A DNA stretch of 64,000 bases from Tenacibaculum sp. MAR_2009_124 (GCF_900105455.1 NZ_FNSF01000007.1:496001-560000); one strand, 5' to 3'; positions 35,179 through 43,568 are shown, counted from the stretch's first letter. Program-made: numbers and translations. Notes: a model not told the origin generated them from the letters alone.

Positions 35179-36186
35179 TTATTTCCATTCGCCAATGTAA
35201 GGGTTGTAATTACATTCTTCCTTATGATACCATTCTTTATCATTTAATGGGTATGGCAACCTTTCATCAACACACATTAGTTTGTAAGAACAATCTTTAC
35301 AGATTGCTGTTTTTTGTTTATTAATGTACCAGTATTTCTGAAATTCTGGTAGTGAAATAATGTTTAATAAATCTTGAGGAGATTTAATGTTTTTTATATT
35401 TCCGAAAGACTTTTTACATTCGGGAGCATTCATTATTTCGCCTCTTTCGTTAAAAAAAAGTTTACGATTAAAATAAGTGTGATAGTGATGAGACTCGAGA
35501 GCTAAGGTTCTATTAATTTGTAAATAATCCTTTGACATGGATCTGGTCTTTTCAAATAAATTATCTTTTTTGGTTGAGTAAACAACGAAGCTGTCATGAT
35601 AAAGTTCCTCTACGGTTTGAGAGTTACTGTTATGTACATATATTTTATTAATTCTAGGGTTTTGTTCTACTAAGCTTTTATAAAAGTTAATACTTTTCGT
35701 ATCATTACTAAGTGATAGTTCCATGGATCGAGCTACACACGAAGAGAAGTGTGCAACGATCTTTTTAGTTTTATTGAGCACTTCTGAATTAATATGAATG
35801 AAAATAGCTTCTACCATTAGAGAGTCTAATATTTTAATAAAGGATTTATCAAGAATGTAATCGATGGTATACTCGGAGGCAATTAATGAAACATTACTAA
35901 TAATGTTCCGAAATTTCATAGAGGTGCTAATTGCTGGAAATTTAAAAGGTTCAGTAGTATTAAAAATTAACTCTTCTTCTCTTAAAAAAGAAATTAATGA
36001 ATCAAATTCTTTATCTATTTGACTAATTAATAAACCAGTTTGTAGTGAGTTTAAAATGGTTGAATATTTTACTGATAATGAATAATAATCTTTGCGTTGG
36101 ATATCGATTAGTATTATTTTAGAATAGCCTTTACTAATTAAAACACAGCTGAACAACTTAATGTAAATTTTTTTACTAGAAATCAT
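35179..36186 (-). CDS. gwsS: Grasp-with-spasm system SPASM-domain peptide maturase
   Basis: 335 residues. The C-terminal part has HHYHTYFNRKLFF and NAPECKKSFGNIK, then a cysteine cluster CKDCSYKLMC with a further EEC, the SPASM-type iron-sulfur region seen in the grasp-with-spasm family (TIGR04193). The N-terminal two thirds contain no CxxxCxxC motif, so despite SPASM it is not an evident radical-SAM enzyme, which agrees with what is known of this family. Its ATG overlaps the stop of the 60-aa gene by four bases. It is the last gene of the cassette and should act with the ATP-grasp ligase on the precursor peptide. Confidence 0.88.
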   Translation of the reverse strand: MISSKKIYIKLFSCVLISKGYSKIILIDIQRKDYYSLSVKYSTILNSLQTGLLISQIDKEFDSLISFLREEELIFNTTEPFKFPAISTSMKFRNIISNVSLIASEYTIDYILDKSFIKILDSLMVEAIFIHINSEVLNKTKKIVAHFSSCVARSMELSLSNDTKSINFYKSLVEQNPRINKIYVHNSNSQTVEELYHDSFVVYSTKKDNLFEKTRSMSKDYLQINRTLALESHHYHTYFNRKLFFNERGEIMNAPECKKSFGNIKNIKSPQDLLNIISLPEFQKYWYINKQKTAICKDCSYKLMCVDERLPYPLNDKEWYHKEECNYNPYIGEWK

Positions 36187-36365
36187 AACTCGAAAGGTTT
36201 ATGGATTAACTTGTAAAAAGATGAAACAGCATAATTTTTATTATTTGTAACATCGCAAGAAGTATGTATTGTTTTTATATTTTTATTGATTGTTACTTTT
36301 TTTTCTTTTACAACAGAAAATGTGACTGGTAACAATGGGCTATGCTTTGTTTCTAATCTTTTCAT
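36183..36365 (-). CDS. Small basic protein of the RiPP cassette (60 aa, unknown)
   Basis: The best start is the ATG at 36365, whose first bases overlap the ATP-grasp stop as ATGA; its own stop overlaps the SPASM gene start as ATGA. This gives 60 residues (MKRLETKHSPLLPVTFSVV at the start, SSFYKLIHKPFEL at the end), basic, with one cysteine, no signal peptide and no double-glycine motif. Overlaps on both sides are strong evidence that it is translated. I do not recognise the family. It could be a recognition or scaffold protein for the maturases; a second precursor is less likely as it lacks a leader-like cleavage site. Confidence 0.65.
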   Translation of the reverse strand: MKRLETKHSPLLPVTFSVVKEKKVTINKNIKTIHTSCDVTNNKNYAVSSFYKLIHKPFEL

Positions 36366-37339
36366 TTTTTTAAATTTTCCTGAATTAAATACAATGTTAA
36401 TTCTTCTTCTAAATTGTAATTGCAAGGGTAAGATACCATTCCAAATTGACCACTTGGGTTAACTTCAAGGAAATAATATAAGCTATCTGAAGATGACTTT
36501 ATAAAGTCAAAAGACCCAGTTACAAGCCCAATTTCATTCATAAAACGAATGATTTTTTCTTGTAATTCTGTAGGTATTATATAAGGAATCATTCTGTTTG
36601 GTTTTTCTAAATTGTAATCCCTAAAATCAACCTTAGTTTGTGAATCTTTCTGTGAGAAAATGGCCATGCTAAATATTTTTTCATCAATTACAAAAACTCT
36701 TATTTCATATGATTTTTCTATTTGTTTTTGGAATATAGATGGTAAAAATGTTTCATGAAGCTGTTCTATATCATTAACTTTATAAGTTAATAAAGGATAA
36801 TAATATTCGTCTCTATAAATAGTTTTAGATGCTTTTAAAGACTTTGTAATAATGTTTCCTTCTGATTGTTTGAATTTACTTAATTCATTTTTAGTATTTG
36901 TAATAAGATAACTAGGAACATTCATTTTAACCTTTTCAGCAATACGTAACTGTTTTAGTTTGTTATAATCTGCAGGAGGATTAATCCATTTGCTATTATA
37001 AAAAGTGCTTTTTAGCATTTGTAAAAAGCCATAAAATTCTGAAGATATATAGGTTAATATATCACCATCGAACTGTTTTATTGATTCGTTATATAGCTCA
37101 GTTTTGGAAAAAAAACCAAACTTTCTATTCCAGATGACATGCTTTTCATGATAGTTTATCTCATAAATAGAATTTTTAATCGTATATCTAAGAAATGTAT
37201 TGTCTAGACTTATACCAATACTTGAATCTTTGGTAAACAAATCATCGTTTATTCTTAGATATGGTGCTTTGCGAAGAGTTAATAATTTGCATACTTCATC
37301 AGTGGAAGCATCTCCATGTGTTGATAAGATAATAATCAT
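36362..37339 (-). CDS. gwsG: Grasp-with-spasm system ATP-grasp peptide maturase
   Basis: 325 residues. It begins MIIILSTHGDASTDEVCKLL and has the MvdD/MdnC-like ATP-grasp layout: NPPADYNKLKQLRIAEKVKMNVP (about 115-140), EIRVFVIDEKIFSMAIFSQ (about 215-235), a DFI motif in TGSFDFIKS and the metal-binding FLEVNPSGQFG near the end (about 295). This matches graspetide ligases and the grasp-with-spasm ATP-grasp family (TIGR04192), which form ester or amide crosslinks from Asp/Glu side chains to Ser, Thr or Lys. The precursor gene is 47 bp upstream behind a hairpin. Confidence 0.92.
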   Translation of the reverse strand: MIIILSTHGDASTDEVCKLLTLRKAPYLRINDDLFTKDSSIGISLDNTFLRYTIKNSIYEINYHEKHVIWNRKFGFFSKTELYNESIKQFDGDILTYISSEFYGFLQMLKSTFYNSKWINPPADYNKLKQLRIAEKVKMNVPSYLITNTKNELSKFKQSEGNIITKSLKASKTIYRDEYYYPLLTYKVNDIEQLHETFLPSIFQKQIEKSYEIRVFVIDEKIFSMAIFSQKDSQTKVDFRDYNLEKPNRMIPYIIPTELQEKIIRFMNEIGLVTGSFDFIKSSSDSLYYFLEVNPSGQFGMVSYPCNYNLEEELTLYLIQENLKK

Positions 37340-37352
37340 AGTATAGTAAAGA

Positions 37353-37376
37353 AAAGGAGGAATATATACCTCCTTT
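37353..37376 (-). terminator. Hairpin between precursor and maturase genes (attenuator candidate)
   Basis: An 8-bp stem (AAAGGAGG / CCTCCTTT) with an eight-base AT loop, followed on the minus strand by TTCTTT. It stands between the precursor stop (37387) and the ATP-grasp start (37339). A weak terminator here would give more precursor than maturase mRNA, a common RiPP arrangement. Confidence 0.55.
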
Positions 37377-37386
37377 ATAAGTTGTT

Positions 37387-37593
37387 TTAGTTACCACGAG
37401 TTGCAGAATAACCATGGCTAACCGATGCGGCTACTTCTTCTTGACAATCTTCATCATCAGTTCTGGCAGGTTTGCCATCAGCATATATTGTTACACTACA
37501 ACAAGGATCTCCTCCGGTTCTTAATCCTCCGAAAACTATAGACATATTAGTTTTACCAATCTCTTCTTTTTTAAATTCATTAAAATTTTTCAT
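37387..37593 (-). CDS. RiPP precursor peptide of the grasp-with-spasm system
   Basis: 68 residues. A charged leader (MKNFNEFKKEEIGKTNMSIV) ends in FGG at residues 21-23, a double-glycine-type cleavage site. The core (24-68) contains acceptor acids D29, D39, D46, D47, E48, D49, E52 and E53, hydroxyl or amine donors T26, S33, T35, K41, T45, S57, S59, S63 and T65, plus cysteines C31, C32 and C50. This suits ester or amide macrocycles made by the adjacent ATP-grasp enzyme. Start and leader form agree with other Bacteroidota precursors. No peptidase-transporter lies in the window, so export must rely on a gene elsewhere. Confidence 0.85.
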   Translation of the reverse strand: MKNFNEFKKEEIGKTNMSIVFGGLRTGGDPCCSVTIYADGKPARTDDEDCQEEVAASVSHGYSATRGN

Positions 37594-38299
37594 AATTATT
37601 AAATATTTAGTTAATACTATCCACTACGTTCTGTAGTTTCATATCACCAATAATAAGCGGTCAATGTGGCCAGTATATCTCGAAATAATGATGATATAAT
37701 ATGTAGTGTGAATCTTTGTTCGTTTATTACCCATGTTTTTTAAAAAAATGATAAATAAATTATACAAATTCAATAGATTATAATTTCAAAAAGCCATCGT
37801 ACTTGGAGTGAAAAAAAGTAATAATAGGGTTGTGAGAAGAAAGCTAGATTCATTTATATTCTTGCATTTGGTTGTAAAAAATCGTACTTTACCTTAAAAC
37901 TAACCATGAAGTGTATGCTTCTTTACCTATAGAGAATAATCTGTAATGATTGGTCTCAACCAACAAAAAGTTTGTTGGTTTTACTAAAAATAAGACGTTA
38001 AAGGAATGTCTGAATCTTTGTTTTTTGAAGAAGAGAATATAGGTAGATGAAGTAGTGTTTTTATGGTAAAGAATTTATTTTATAGATCACTTTAGGAAAG
38101 TGAAAAGTTATTTTTTTAGAACATCTTATTTGTGATAAACTTCGATGAGCTAAGAAATAAAAAAATAACGTAGGTTTATGTATAAGATAGAGAGCTAGTA
38201 AGGATAATTGTTAATTACTTTGTTAACAAGAAAAGCTTATGGAATGTCAAATGCCATTAATGTTATTGTAATTTTAAACGTATTTCAAAGGAAAAACCT
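37594..38299. other. 706-bp region without a gene, holding one strong hairpin
   Basis: AT-rich, no supportable ORF. At 37958-37980 a perfect 10-bp stem (AACCAACAAA / TTTGTTGGTT) with a three-base loop is followed by TTAC, giving a short T-run: terminator-like but not next to any gene. The promoters of the RiPP precursor (minus) and the TPR gene (plus) must also lie here, but I find no clean consensus. Confidence 0.5.
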
Positions 38300-39670
38300 A
38301 TGCCAGTATCAAGATTTGAATCCATGTTAAAGACGAATGATGTTTATTTTTTTGATGCCACAGAGTTTGAGGAGATTATCGAACATTATTTAAATATAGG
38401 AAAGCATTCATTAGCAAAAAAAGCAGTGAAGTTAGGATTAGAACAGCATCCTAGTTCTATTCAATTAAAGTTAATGCGAATTGAATTACTCATTTTTGAT
38501 GATAAATTAAAAATAGCGGAACAATTATTAGCGGAAGTGGAAGCCGTTGAGCCGCATAATGATGAAGTTTTTATTCAAAGAGCTACAATTTTATCCAAAA
38601 ATAAAAAGCATAAAAAGGCAATATCAATTCTAAAATCATCTTTAGAGTTTGTGAAAGATCCAGAAGATATTTGGTCTATGATTGGAATGGAGTATTTGTA
38701 TTTAGATGATTATGAAAATGCTCGTTTGAATTTTGCAAAGTGTATTGAAGTGGATTATGAAGATTATTCTTCTTTATATAATATTGTTTATTGCTTTGAT
38801 ATGCAGCAAAACAATGAAGATGCTATTAAGTTTTTGAATGCTTATTTGGATAAGAACCCATACAGCGAGGTTGCATGGCATCAACTTGGAAGACAGTATT
38901 TTGAGATGGGAATGTATAAAGAGGCGTTACAGTCTTTTGATTTTGCCGTTATTATTGATGATTCATTTATTGGTGGGTATTTAGAGAAGGCTAAAACTTT
39001 AGAGAAGCTAAAAAGATACCAAGATGCAATTGATAATTATTTAATTACATTAGAGCTAGATGATCCAACAGCGTATGCATATATTAGAATAGGAGAATGT
39101 TATCAGCAACTTGATAATTTAGCAACTGCCATACATTTTTATAAAAAGGCGGTTCATGAAGACCCACTTCTTGATAGAGGTTGGATGCTTTTAACTTCGG
39201 CCTGTTATTCCAATAAGAACTTTCCGAAAGCATTATATTATATAAATAAAGCAATACAGATTGATGAAGCCAATCCTCTATATTGGAGAAAGTATGGTGA
39301 TATTAATCTAAAACTTAATTTTTACGAAGAAGCGGTAAAGGCTTTTTATAAATGTATAGAGCTTAAGGACGATGCTATTGAAATTTATGTGGCTCTTACT
39401 GACATTTTATTGTTTTTAGGAGAGTATAATGAAGCGTTAGCTATTATGATTAAAGCTAAAAAAATATATAGAGAGTTTGCAGAGGTTGAATATAGATTAT
39501 GTGGCTTGTTTATGGTTTTAGGCAAGGAAGATTATAGTTTGACTCACCTGAAAAATGCACTAAGTATAGATTATGAATATCATTTTATTATAAAAGATTT
39601 ATTTCCTTCTGTATTTCATAATATGAAAATACAGGACACAATTACTCACTACAAGAAAGTTATTAAATAA
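38300..39670 (+). CDS. TPR-repeat protein
   Basis: 456 residues made almost wholly of tetratricopeptide helices, about eleven or twelve repeats. Typical units are SEVAWHQLGRQYFEMGMYKEALQSFDFAV, TAYAYIRIGECYQQLDNLATAIHFYKKAV and NPLYWRKYGDINLKLNFYEEAVKAFYKCI (quoted in part in each case: WHQLGRQYFEMGMYKEAL, IRIGECYQQLDNLATAI). No signal peptide or membrane segment, so a cytoplasmic scaffold. The function cannot be read from sequence; TPR proteins of this length are common in Flavobacteriia. A strong terminator follows. Confidence 0.88.
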   Translation: MPVSRFESMLKTNDVYFFDATEFEEIIEHYLNIGKHSLAKKAVKLGLEQHPSSIQLKLMRIELLIFDDKLKIAEQLLAEVEAVEPHNDEVFIQRATILSKNKKHKKAISILKSSLEFVKDPEDIWSMIGMEYLYLDDYENARLNFAKCIEVDYEDYSSLYNIVYCFDMQQNNEDAIKFLNAYLDKNPYSEVAWHQLGRQYFEMGMYKEALQSFDFAVIIDDSFIGGYLEKAKTLEKLKRYQDAIDNYLITLELDDPTAYAYIRIGECYQQLDNLATAIHFYKKAVHEDPLLDRGWMLLTSACYSNKNFPKALYYINKAIQIDEANPLYWRKYGDINLKLNFYEEAVKAFYKCIELKDDAIEIYVALTDILLFLGEYNEALAIMIKAKKIYREFAEVEYRLCGLFMVLGKEDYSLTHLKNALSIDYEYHFIIKDLFPSVFHNMKIQDTITHYKKVIK

Positions 39671-39694
39671 ACTTTTGAACTCAAGCAAGTGACG

Positions 39695-39727
39695 AATCCT
39701 TTCTTTAAAAAAGAAAGGATTTTTTTA
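39695..39727 (+). terminator. Intrinsic terminator after the TPR gene
   Basis: An A/T-rich stem (AATCCTTTCTTT / AAAGAAAGGATT) followed by a run of seven T, 25 bp after the stop at 39670. Confidence 0.85.
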
Positions 39728-40158
39728 TGTTAATTACTGCTATTAGCACCTTGAGCTTGACCAATAAAAGAATTTCTTTTTTCGTTATTCTACCTTTTTG
39801 TATGAGCTGTCTATTAAAAATAGATATCCATTTTATTACAATAATTTCAATTTGTAAATGGTATTAGATACCTTTATAGTATAAAAGGCCTTATATGTTA
39901 ATAAAAATTAAAGTTTCTATGTTTTCCTATTTTATGGAACAATAAAACTAAAAAGAAGTAGTATTATTGTTTAAAAGACTCGTTAAAATAACTAAATAAT
40001 ACAATAGCTTATTTTTTTAAACATAAGGAAGTTAGGTGCGGAATATTAAGGTTCTTAAATAGCTCTAAACCCAAGGTTTATAAAGGTTTTACGCGAAAAC
40101 GATTTCGTTTTTTTTAGAAAAAACAAAGCAAAAAATAACTAGATTTGACAAACAGATT
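39728..40158 (+). other. Leader/intergenic region upstream of pfkA with a terminator-like hairpin
   Basis: About 430 bp with no ORF. At 40094-40115 a short stem (CGAAA / TTTCG, loop ACGA) is followed by eight T, 43 bases before the pfkA ATG; if transcribed from further upstream it would act as an attenuator. TAGATTTG at 40140-40147 fits a -7 box but stands only 11 bases before the ATG and lacks a -33 TTG. Confidence 0.4.
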
Positions 40159-41145
40159 ATGGCAAAAAGATTGAAAAAAATAGCAGTTATGACTTCTGGA
40201 GGAGATGCTCCAGGAATGAATGCAGCAATCCGTTCGGTAGTAAGAGCGTGTGCATATTACAGAACTGAATGTGTAGGGGTTTATCGTGGATACCAGGGAA
40301 TGATTGAGGGAGATTTCGTAAACATGACTGCGAGAAGTGTAAATAATATAATTCAAAAGGGAGGAACAATATTAAAGTCTGCTAGGTCAAAAGAATTTAT
40401 GACCGAAGAAGGACGCAAAAAAGCCTACGAGAATTTAAAGGAACAGGAAATTGATGGTTTAGTAGTTATCGGTGGAGATGGTTCTTTTACAGGTGGGGTT
40501 GTATTTAATAAAGAGTATAATTTTCCAGTTATGGGAATTCCAGGAACTATTGATAATGATATTTACGGAACGTCGCATACATTGGGTTATGATACAGCGT
40601 TGAATACAGCGATGGAGGCAATTGATAAAATTCGAGACACCGCATCTTCGCACAATAGATTATTCATAGTTGAAGTAATGGGTAGAGATGCTGGTTTTAT
40701 TGCTTTAAATGCAGGTGTTGGTGCTGGAGCTGAAGAAATTTTAATACCTGAAGAAAACCTTGGATTAGATAGAATGTTAGAATCTCTTAAAAAGAGTAAG
40801 AGGTCAGGGAAATCATCAAGTATCGTTGTCGTTGCAGAAGGGGATAAGACAGGGAAAACTGTATTTGAATTGGCAGATTATGTTGAAGAAAATCTGCCGG
40901 AATATGAAGTAAGGGTATCGGTTTTAGGACATATGCAACGTGGAGGTTCGCCATCTTGTTTTGACAGAGTTTTAGCGAGTAGACTTGGAGTAAAAGCTGT
41001 TGAATTATTAATCGATGGTCAATCGAACCTTATGGTTGGATTGCAGAACAATCAAGTGGTTGCAACTGATTTAGAAAAAGCAATAAAAGGAATACAAGAA
41101 ATAAACATGGAACTTCTAAGAGTTTCAGATATAATGACTACATAA
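40159..41145 (+). CDS. pfkA: ATP-dependent 6-phosphofructokinase
   Basis: 328 residues, standard PfkA length. Motifs: TSGGDAPGMNAAIRSVVR, GGDGSFTGG, PGTIDNDIYGTSHTLGYDTA, VEVMGRDAGFIAL and LGHMQRGGSPSCFDR. The GGDGS glycine and PGTIDND (rather than PKTIDND) indicate the ATP-using rather than the pyrophosphate-using type. It catalyses the committed step of glycolysis and is 14 bp upstream of gapA, so the two form one operon. Confidence 0.97.
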   Translation: MAKRLKKIAVMTSGGDAPGMNAAIRSVVRACAYYRTECVGVYRGYQGMIEGDFVNMTARSVNNIIQKGGTILKSARSKEFMTEEGRKKAYENLKEQEIDGLVVIGGDGSFTGGVVFNKEYNFPVMGIPGTIDNDIYGTSHTLGYDTALNTAMEAIDKIRDTASSHNRLFIVEVMGRDAGFIALNAGVGAGAEEILIPEENLGLDRMLESLKKSKRSGKSSSIVVVAEGDKTGKTVFELADYVEENLPEYEVRVSVLGHMQRGGSPSCFDRVLASRLGVKAVELLIDGQSNLMVGLQNNQVVATDLEKAIKGIQEINMELLRVSDIMTT

Positions 41146-41159
41146 AAACACAATATATT

Positions 41160-42194
41160 ATGATTAAAATAGGGATTAACGGATTCGGTAGAATTGGTAG
41201 ACTAGCTTTCAGATCTGCAGTGAAACGTTCAAATGTTCAAATTGTGGCTATTAATGATTTACTTGATGATGTAAATTATTTAGCATACATGTTAAAGTAC
41301 GATTCTGTACATGGAGAATTTGAAGGAACAGTTGAGGTTGTAGGTGACAAGTTAGTTGTGAATGGAAATGAAGTTAGAATAACTGCAGAACGTGATCCTG
41401 AAAATTTAAAGTGGGATGAAGTAGGAGCAGAGTACGTGTTAGAATGTACAGGTATTTTTAAGACTATTGACAAAGCTCAATTACATATTAATGGAGGAGC
41501 GAAGAAAGTTGTAATCTCTGCGCCTTCTCCAGATGCACCAATGTTCGTAATGGGTGTGAACAATAATGAGTTAAAGAGTAGTGATACAATTTTCTCTAAT
41601 GCTTCTTGTACAACGAACTGTTTGTCTCCAATAGCTAAGGTATTAAATGACAAATTTGGAATAGAGGAAGGGTTAATGACAACCGTTCATGCTAGTACAG
41701 CCACTCAACGAACAGTTGATGGACCTTCAATGAAAGATTGGAGAGGAGGAAGAGCTGCTTTACATAATATTATACCTTCTTCTACAGGAGCTGCTAAAGC
41801 GGTAGGGAAAGTAATACCAGAATTAAATGGAAAACTTACAGGTATGGCTTTTAGAGTTCCTACTATGGATGTTTCTGTTGTAGATTTAACTGTGAGGTTA
41901 AAAAATAAAGCGTCATACGAAGATATTAAATTAGCAATGAAAGATGCTTCTCAAGGAGCTATGAAAGGTGTTTTAGGTTATACCGAAGAATTAGTTGTTT
42001 CTCAAGATTTTGTAGGAGATACTCGAACTTCTATTTTTGATGCTAATGCTGGAATTGCATTATCTGATAATTTTGTGAAAGTAGTGTCATGGTATGATAA
42101 CGAAATGGGATATGCAACGAAGTTAGTTGATTTAACTGAATACTCAGCATCATTATCTAACGTAGAAGAAAAAGCACTTTCTTCATCGTTGTAA
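41160..42194 (+). CDS. gap: Type I glyceraldehyde-3-phosphate dehydrogenase (first copy)
   Basis: 344 residues. Rossmann motif GINGFGRIGRLAFR, cofactor Asp in AINDLLDD, catalytic Cys in SNASCTTNCLSP, catalytic His in TVHAST, and SQ-type substrate loop TATQRTVDGPSMKDWRGGR as in E. coli GapA. The C-terminus extends about 14 residues beyond the usual end (SLSNVEEKALSSSL). It follows pfkA closely and so is the likely glycolytic enzyme. A terminator lies after it. Confidence 0.97.
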   Translation: MIKIGINGFGRIGRLAFRSAVKRSNVQIVAINDLLDDVNYLAYMLKYDSVHGEFEGTVEVVGDKLVVNGNEVRITAERDPENLKWDEVGAEYVLECTGIFKTIDKAQLHINGGAKKVVISAPSPDAPMFVMGVNNNELKSSDTIFSNASCTTNCLSPIAKVLNDKFGIEEGLMTTVHASTATQRTVDGPSMKDWRGGRAALHNIIPSSTGAAKAVGKVIPELNGKLTGMAFRVPTMDVSVVDLTVRLKNKASYEDIKLAMKDASQGAMKGVLGYTEELVVSQDFVGDTRTSIFDANAGIALSDNFVKVVSWYDNEMGYATKLVDLTEYSASLSNVEEKALSSSL

Positions 42195-42519
42195 ACGATA
42201 TACATTAAATTTGTTTAAAACTGGTGGGATTTTATTTCTTACCAGTTTTTTTGTGTTTATATAGTTTATATTTGTACTCCTGAAAAATAGGGGGGTAAAA
42301 GCTTGATTTAGTTAAAGCCTTTGAAAGGAATATACGATTGGTGATTAAAAATTTCGTATAAATTAATTGAATTATTTTTTCTTTATACAAGGCGAAAAAA
42401 GCAATGCATAGCCTTAGTTACGGTTTCTTTTTTTAACGCTGTAGAATGTGAAAAGAAACTGTTTATATGCGAGATATTTATTTATAAATCGTATTAAATA
42501 TGATAAATTAAAAAGGGAC
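42195..42519 (+). other. 325-bp region between the two GAPDH genes
   Basis: It opens with a terminator for the first gene (42217-42252: arms AAAACTGGT / ACCAGTTTT, then T-run). TATATTTG at 42267-42274 may be a -7 box for the second gene, with TTG only 13 bp upstream. If so, the mRNA has a leader of about 240 bases, in which a GTTTCTTTT / AAAAGAAAC stem (42423-42459) can be drawn. No ORF of note. Confidence 0.45.
42217..42252 (+). terminator. Intrinsic terminator after the first GAPDH gene
   Basis: A 9-bp stem (AAAACTGGT / ACCAGTTTT) with a 15-base loop and a run of seven T, 22 bp after the stop codon. Confidence 0.8.
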
Positions 42520-43512
42520 ATGATAAAAGTTGGGATCAACGGTTTTGGTAGAATTGGAAGAATAGCTCTTCGTTCTGTAACTCTTAGAGATAATATCGAA
42601 GTAGTAGCGATTAACGATTTAATGGATGTAGATTATTTAGCCTATTTGTTGAAGTATGACTCAGTTCATGGTCGTTTTCCTGGAACGGTAGAGGTTCAAG
42701 AAGGGAATTTGGTGGTTAATGGAAAAGAAATTAGAGTTACTGCGGAAAAACAACCGGAATATTTAAAATGGGACGAAGTTAATGTAGATTATGTTATTGA
42801 ATCTACAGGTTATTTTACCGATAAAGACAAAGCGTCACTTCATTTAAAGGCAGGAGCAAAAAAAGTGATCATCTCGGCTCCTTCAAAAGATGCTAAAATG
42901 TATGTAATGGGGGTGAATAACAAAGAGTTAACTAAAAATGAATTGGTGTTTTCTAATGCCTCATGTACTACAAATTGTTTGGCTCCTGTAGCGAAAATCA
43001 TCAATGATAACTTTGGGTTGAAAGAAGGGTTGATGACAACGGTTCATTCCTCAACCTCTTCGCAAAATGCAGTGGATGGACCCAATAAAAAATGGAGAAG
43101 AGGAAGAACTTTGGGGAATAATATTATCCCAACAAGTACAAGTGCCGCTATTGCGGTAACGAAGGTATTGCCTAAGTTAGAAGGAAAATTAACTGGAATG
43201 GCAGTAAGAGTTCCTGTGCCAAATGTATCTTTAATTGATTTAACATTTAGAACTGAAAAACCTACTTCATTAAGAGAAATATTAGCAACTTTCGAAGAAG
43301 CTTCAAAAGGAGTCTATAAAGGAATTGTTGGATACACTGAAGATGAGGTGGTATCACAAGATTTTGTGTCAGAGCCAAGGACTTCTGTAATTGATGCGGC
43401 TGCATGTTTGGAGTTAAACGAAAATTTTTTTAAGATAATATCTTGGTATGATAACGAGTATGGATATGCTACTAAAATTATAGATTTATTAGTGTATTCA
43501 TCAGGATTATAA
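42520..43512 (+). CDS. gap: Type I glyceraldehyde-3-phosphate dehydrogenase (second copy)
   Basis: 330 residues from the ATG at 42520 (MIKVGINGFGRIGRIAL); a longer frame to 42448 adds 24 residues without homology. It has the cofactor Asp (INDLMDV), catalytic Cys (SNASCTTNCLAP) and His (TVHSST), but the substrate loop differs from the first copy (SSQNAVDGPNKKWRRGRTL), closer to other GAPDH subgroups. The two genes are paralogues rather than a recent duplicate. With its own leader it may be regulated apart from pfkA-gap, for example for gluconeogenesis; cofactor preference is not decided. Confidence 0.95.
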   Translation: MIKVGINGFGRIGRIALRSVTLRDNIEVVAINDLMDVDYLAYLLKYDSVHGRFPGTVEVQEGNLVVNGKEIRVTAEKQPEYLKWDEVNVDYVIESTGYFTDKDKASLHLKAGAKKVIISAPSKDAKMYVMGVNNKELTKNELVFSNASCTTNCLAPVAKIINDNFGLKEGLMTTVHSSTSSQNAVDGPNKKWRRGRTLGNNIIPTSTSAAIAVTKVLPKLEGKLTGMAVRVPVPNVSLIDLTFRTEKPTSLREILATFEEASKGVYKGIVGYTEDEVVSQDFVSEPRTSVIDAAACLELNENFFKIISWYDNEYGYATKIIDLLVYSSGL

Positions 43513-43544
43513 AATAAACTAGCTTAATAGAATTTTAAATATAT

Positions 43545-43568
43545 ACCCGTTTTTAAGCGGGTTTTTTA
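43545..43568 (+). terminator. Terminator after the second GAPDH gene
   Basis: ACCCG / CGGGT stem with an eight-base loop and a T-run, 32 bp after the stop. Confidence 0.75.

Noticed and set aside
35179..36186. Calling the SPASM protein a radical-SAM enzyme
   Set aside because: No CxxxCxxC motif is present in the N-terminal region.
40140..40147. TAGATTTG before pfkA as a firm promoter
   Set aside because: It is only 11 bases from the ATG and has no TTG at the -33 distance, so I leave it as a weak possibility.
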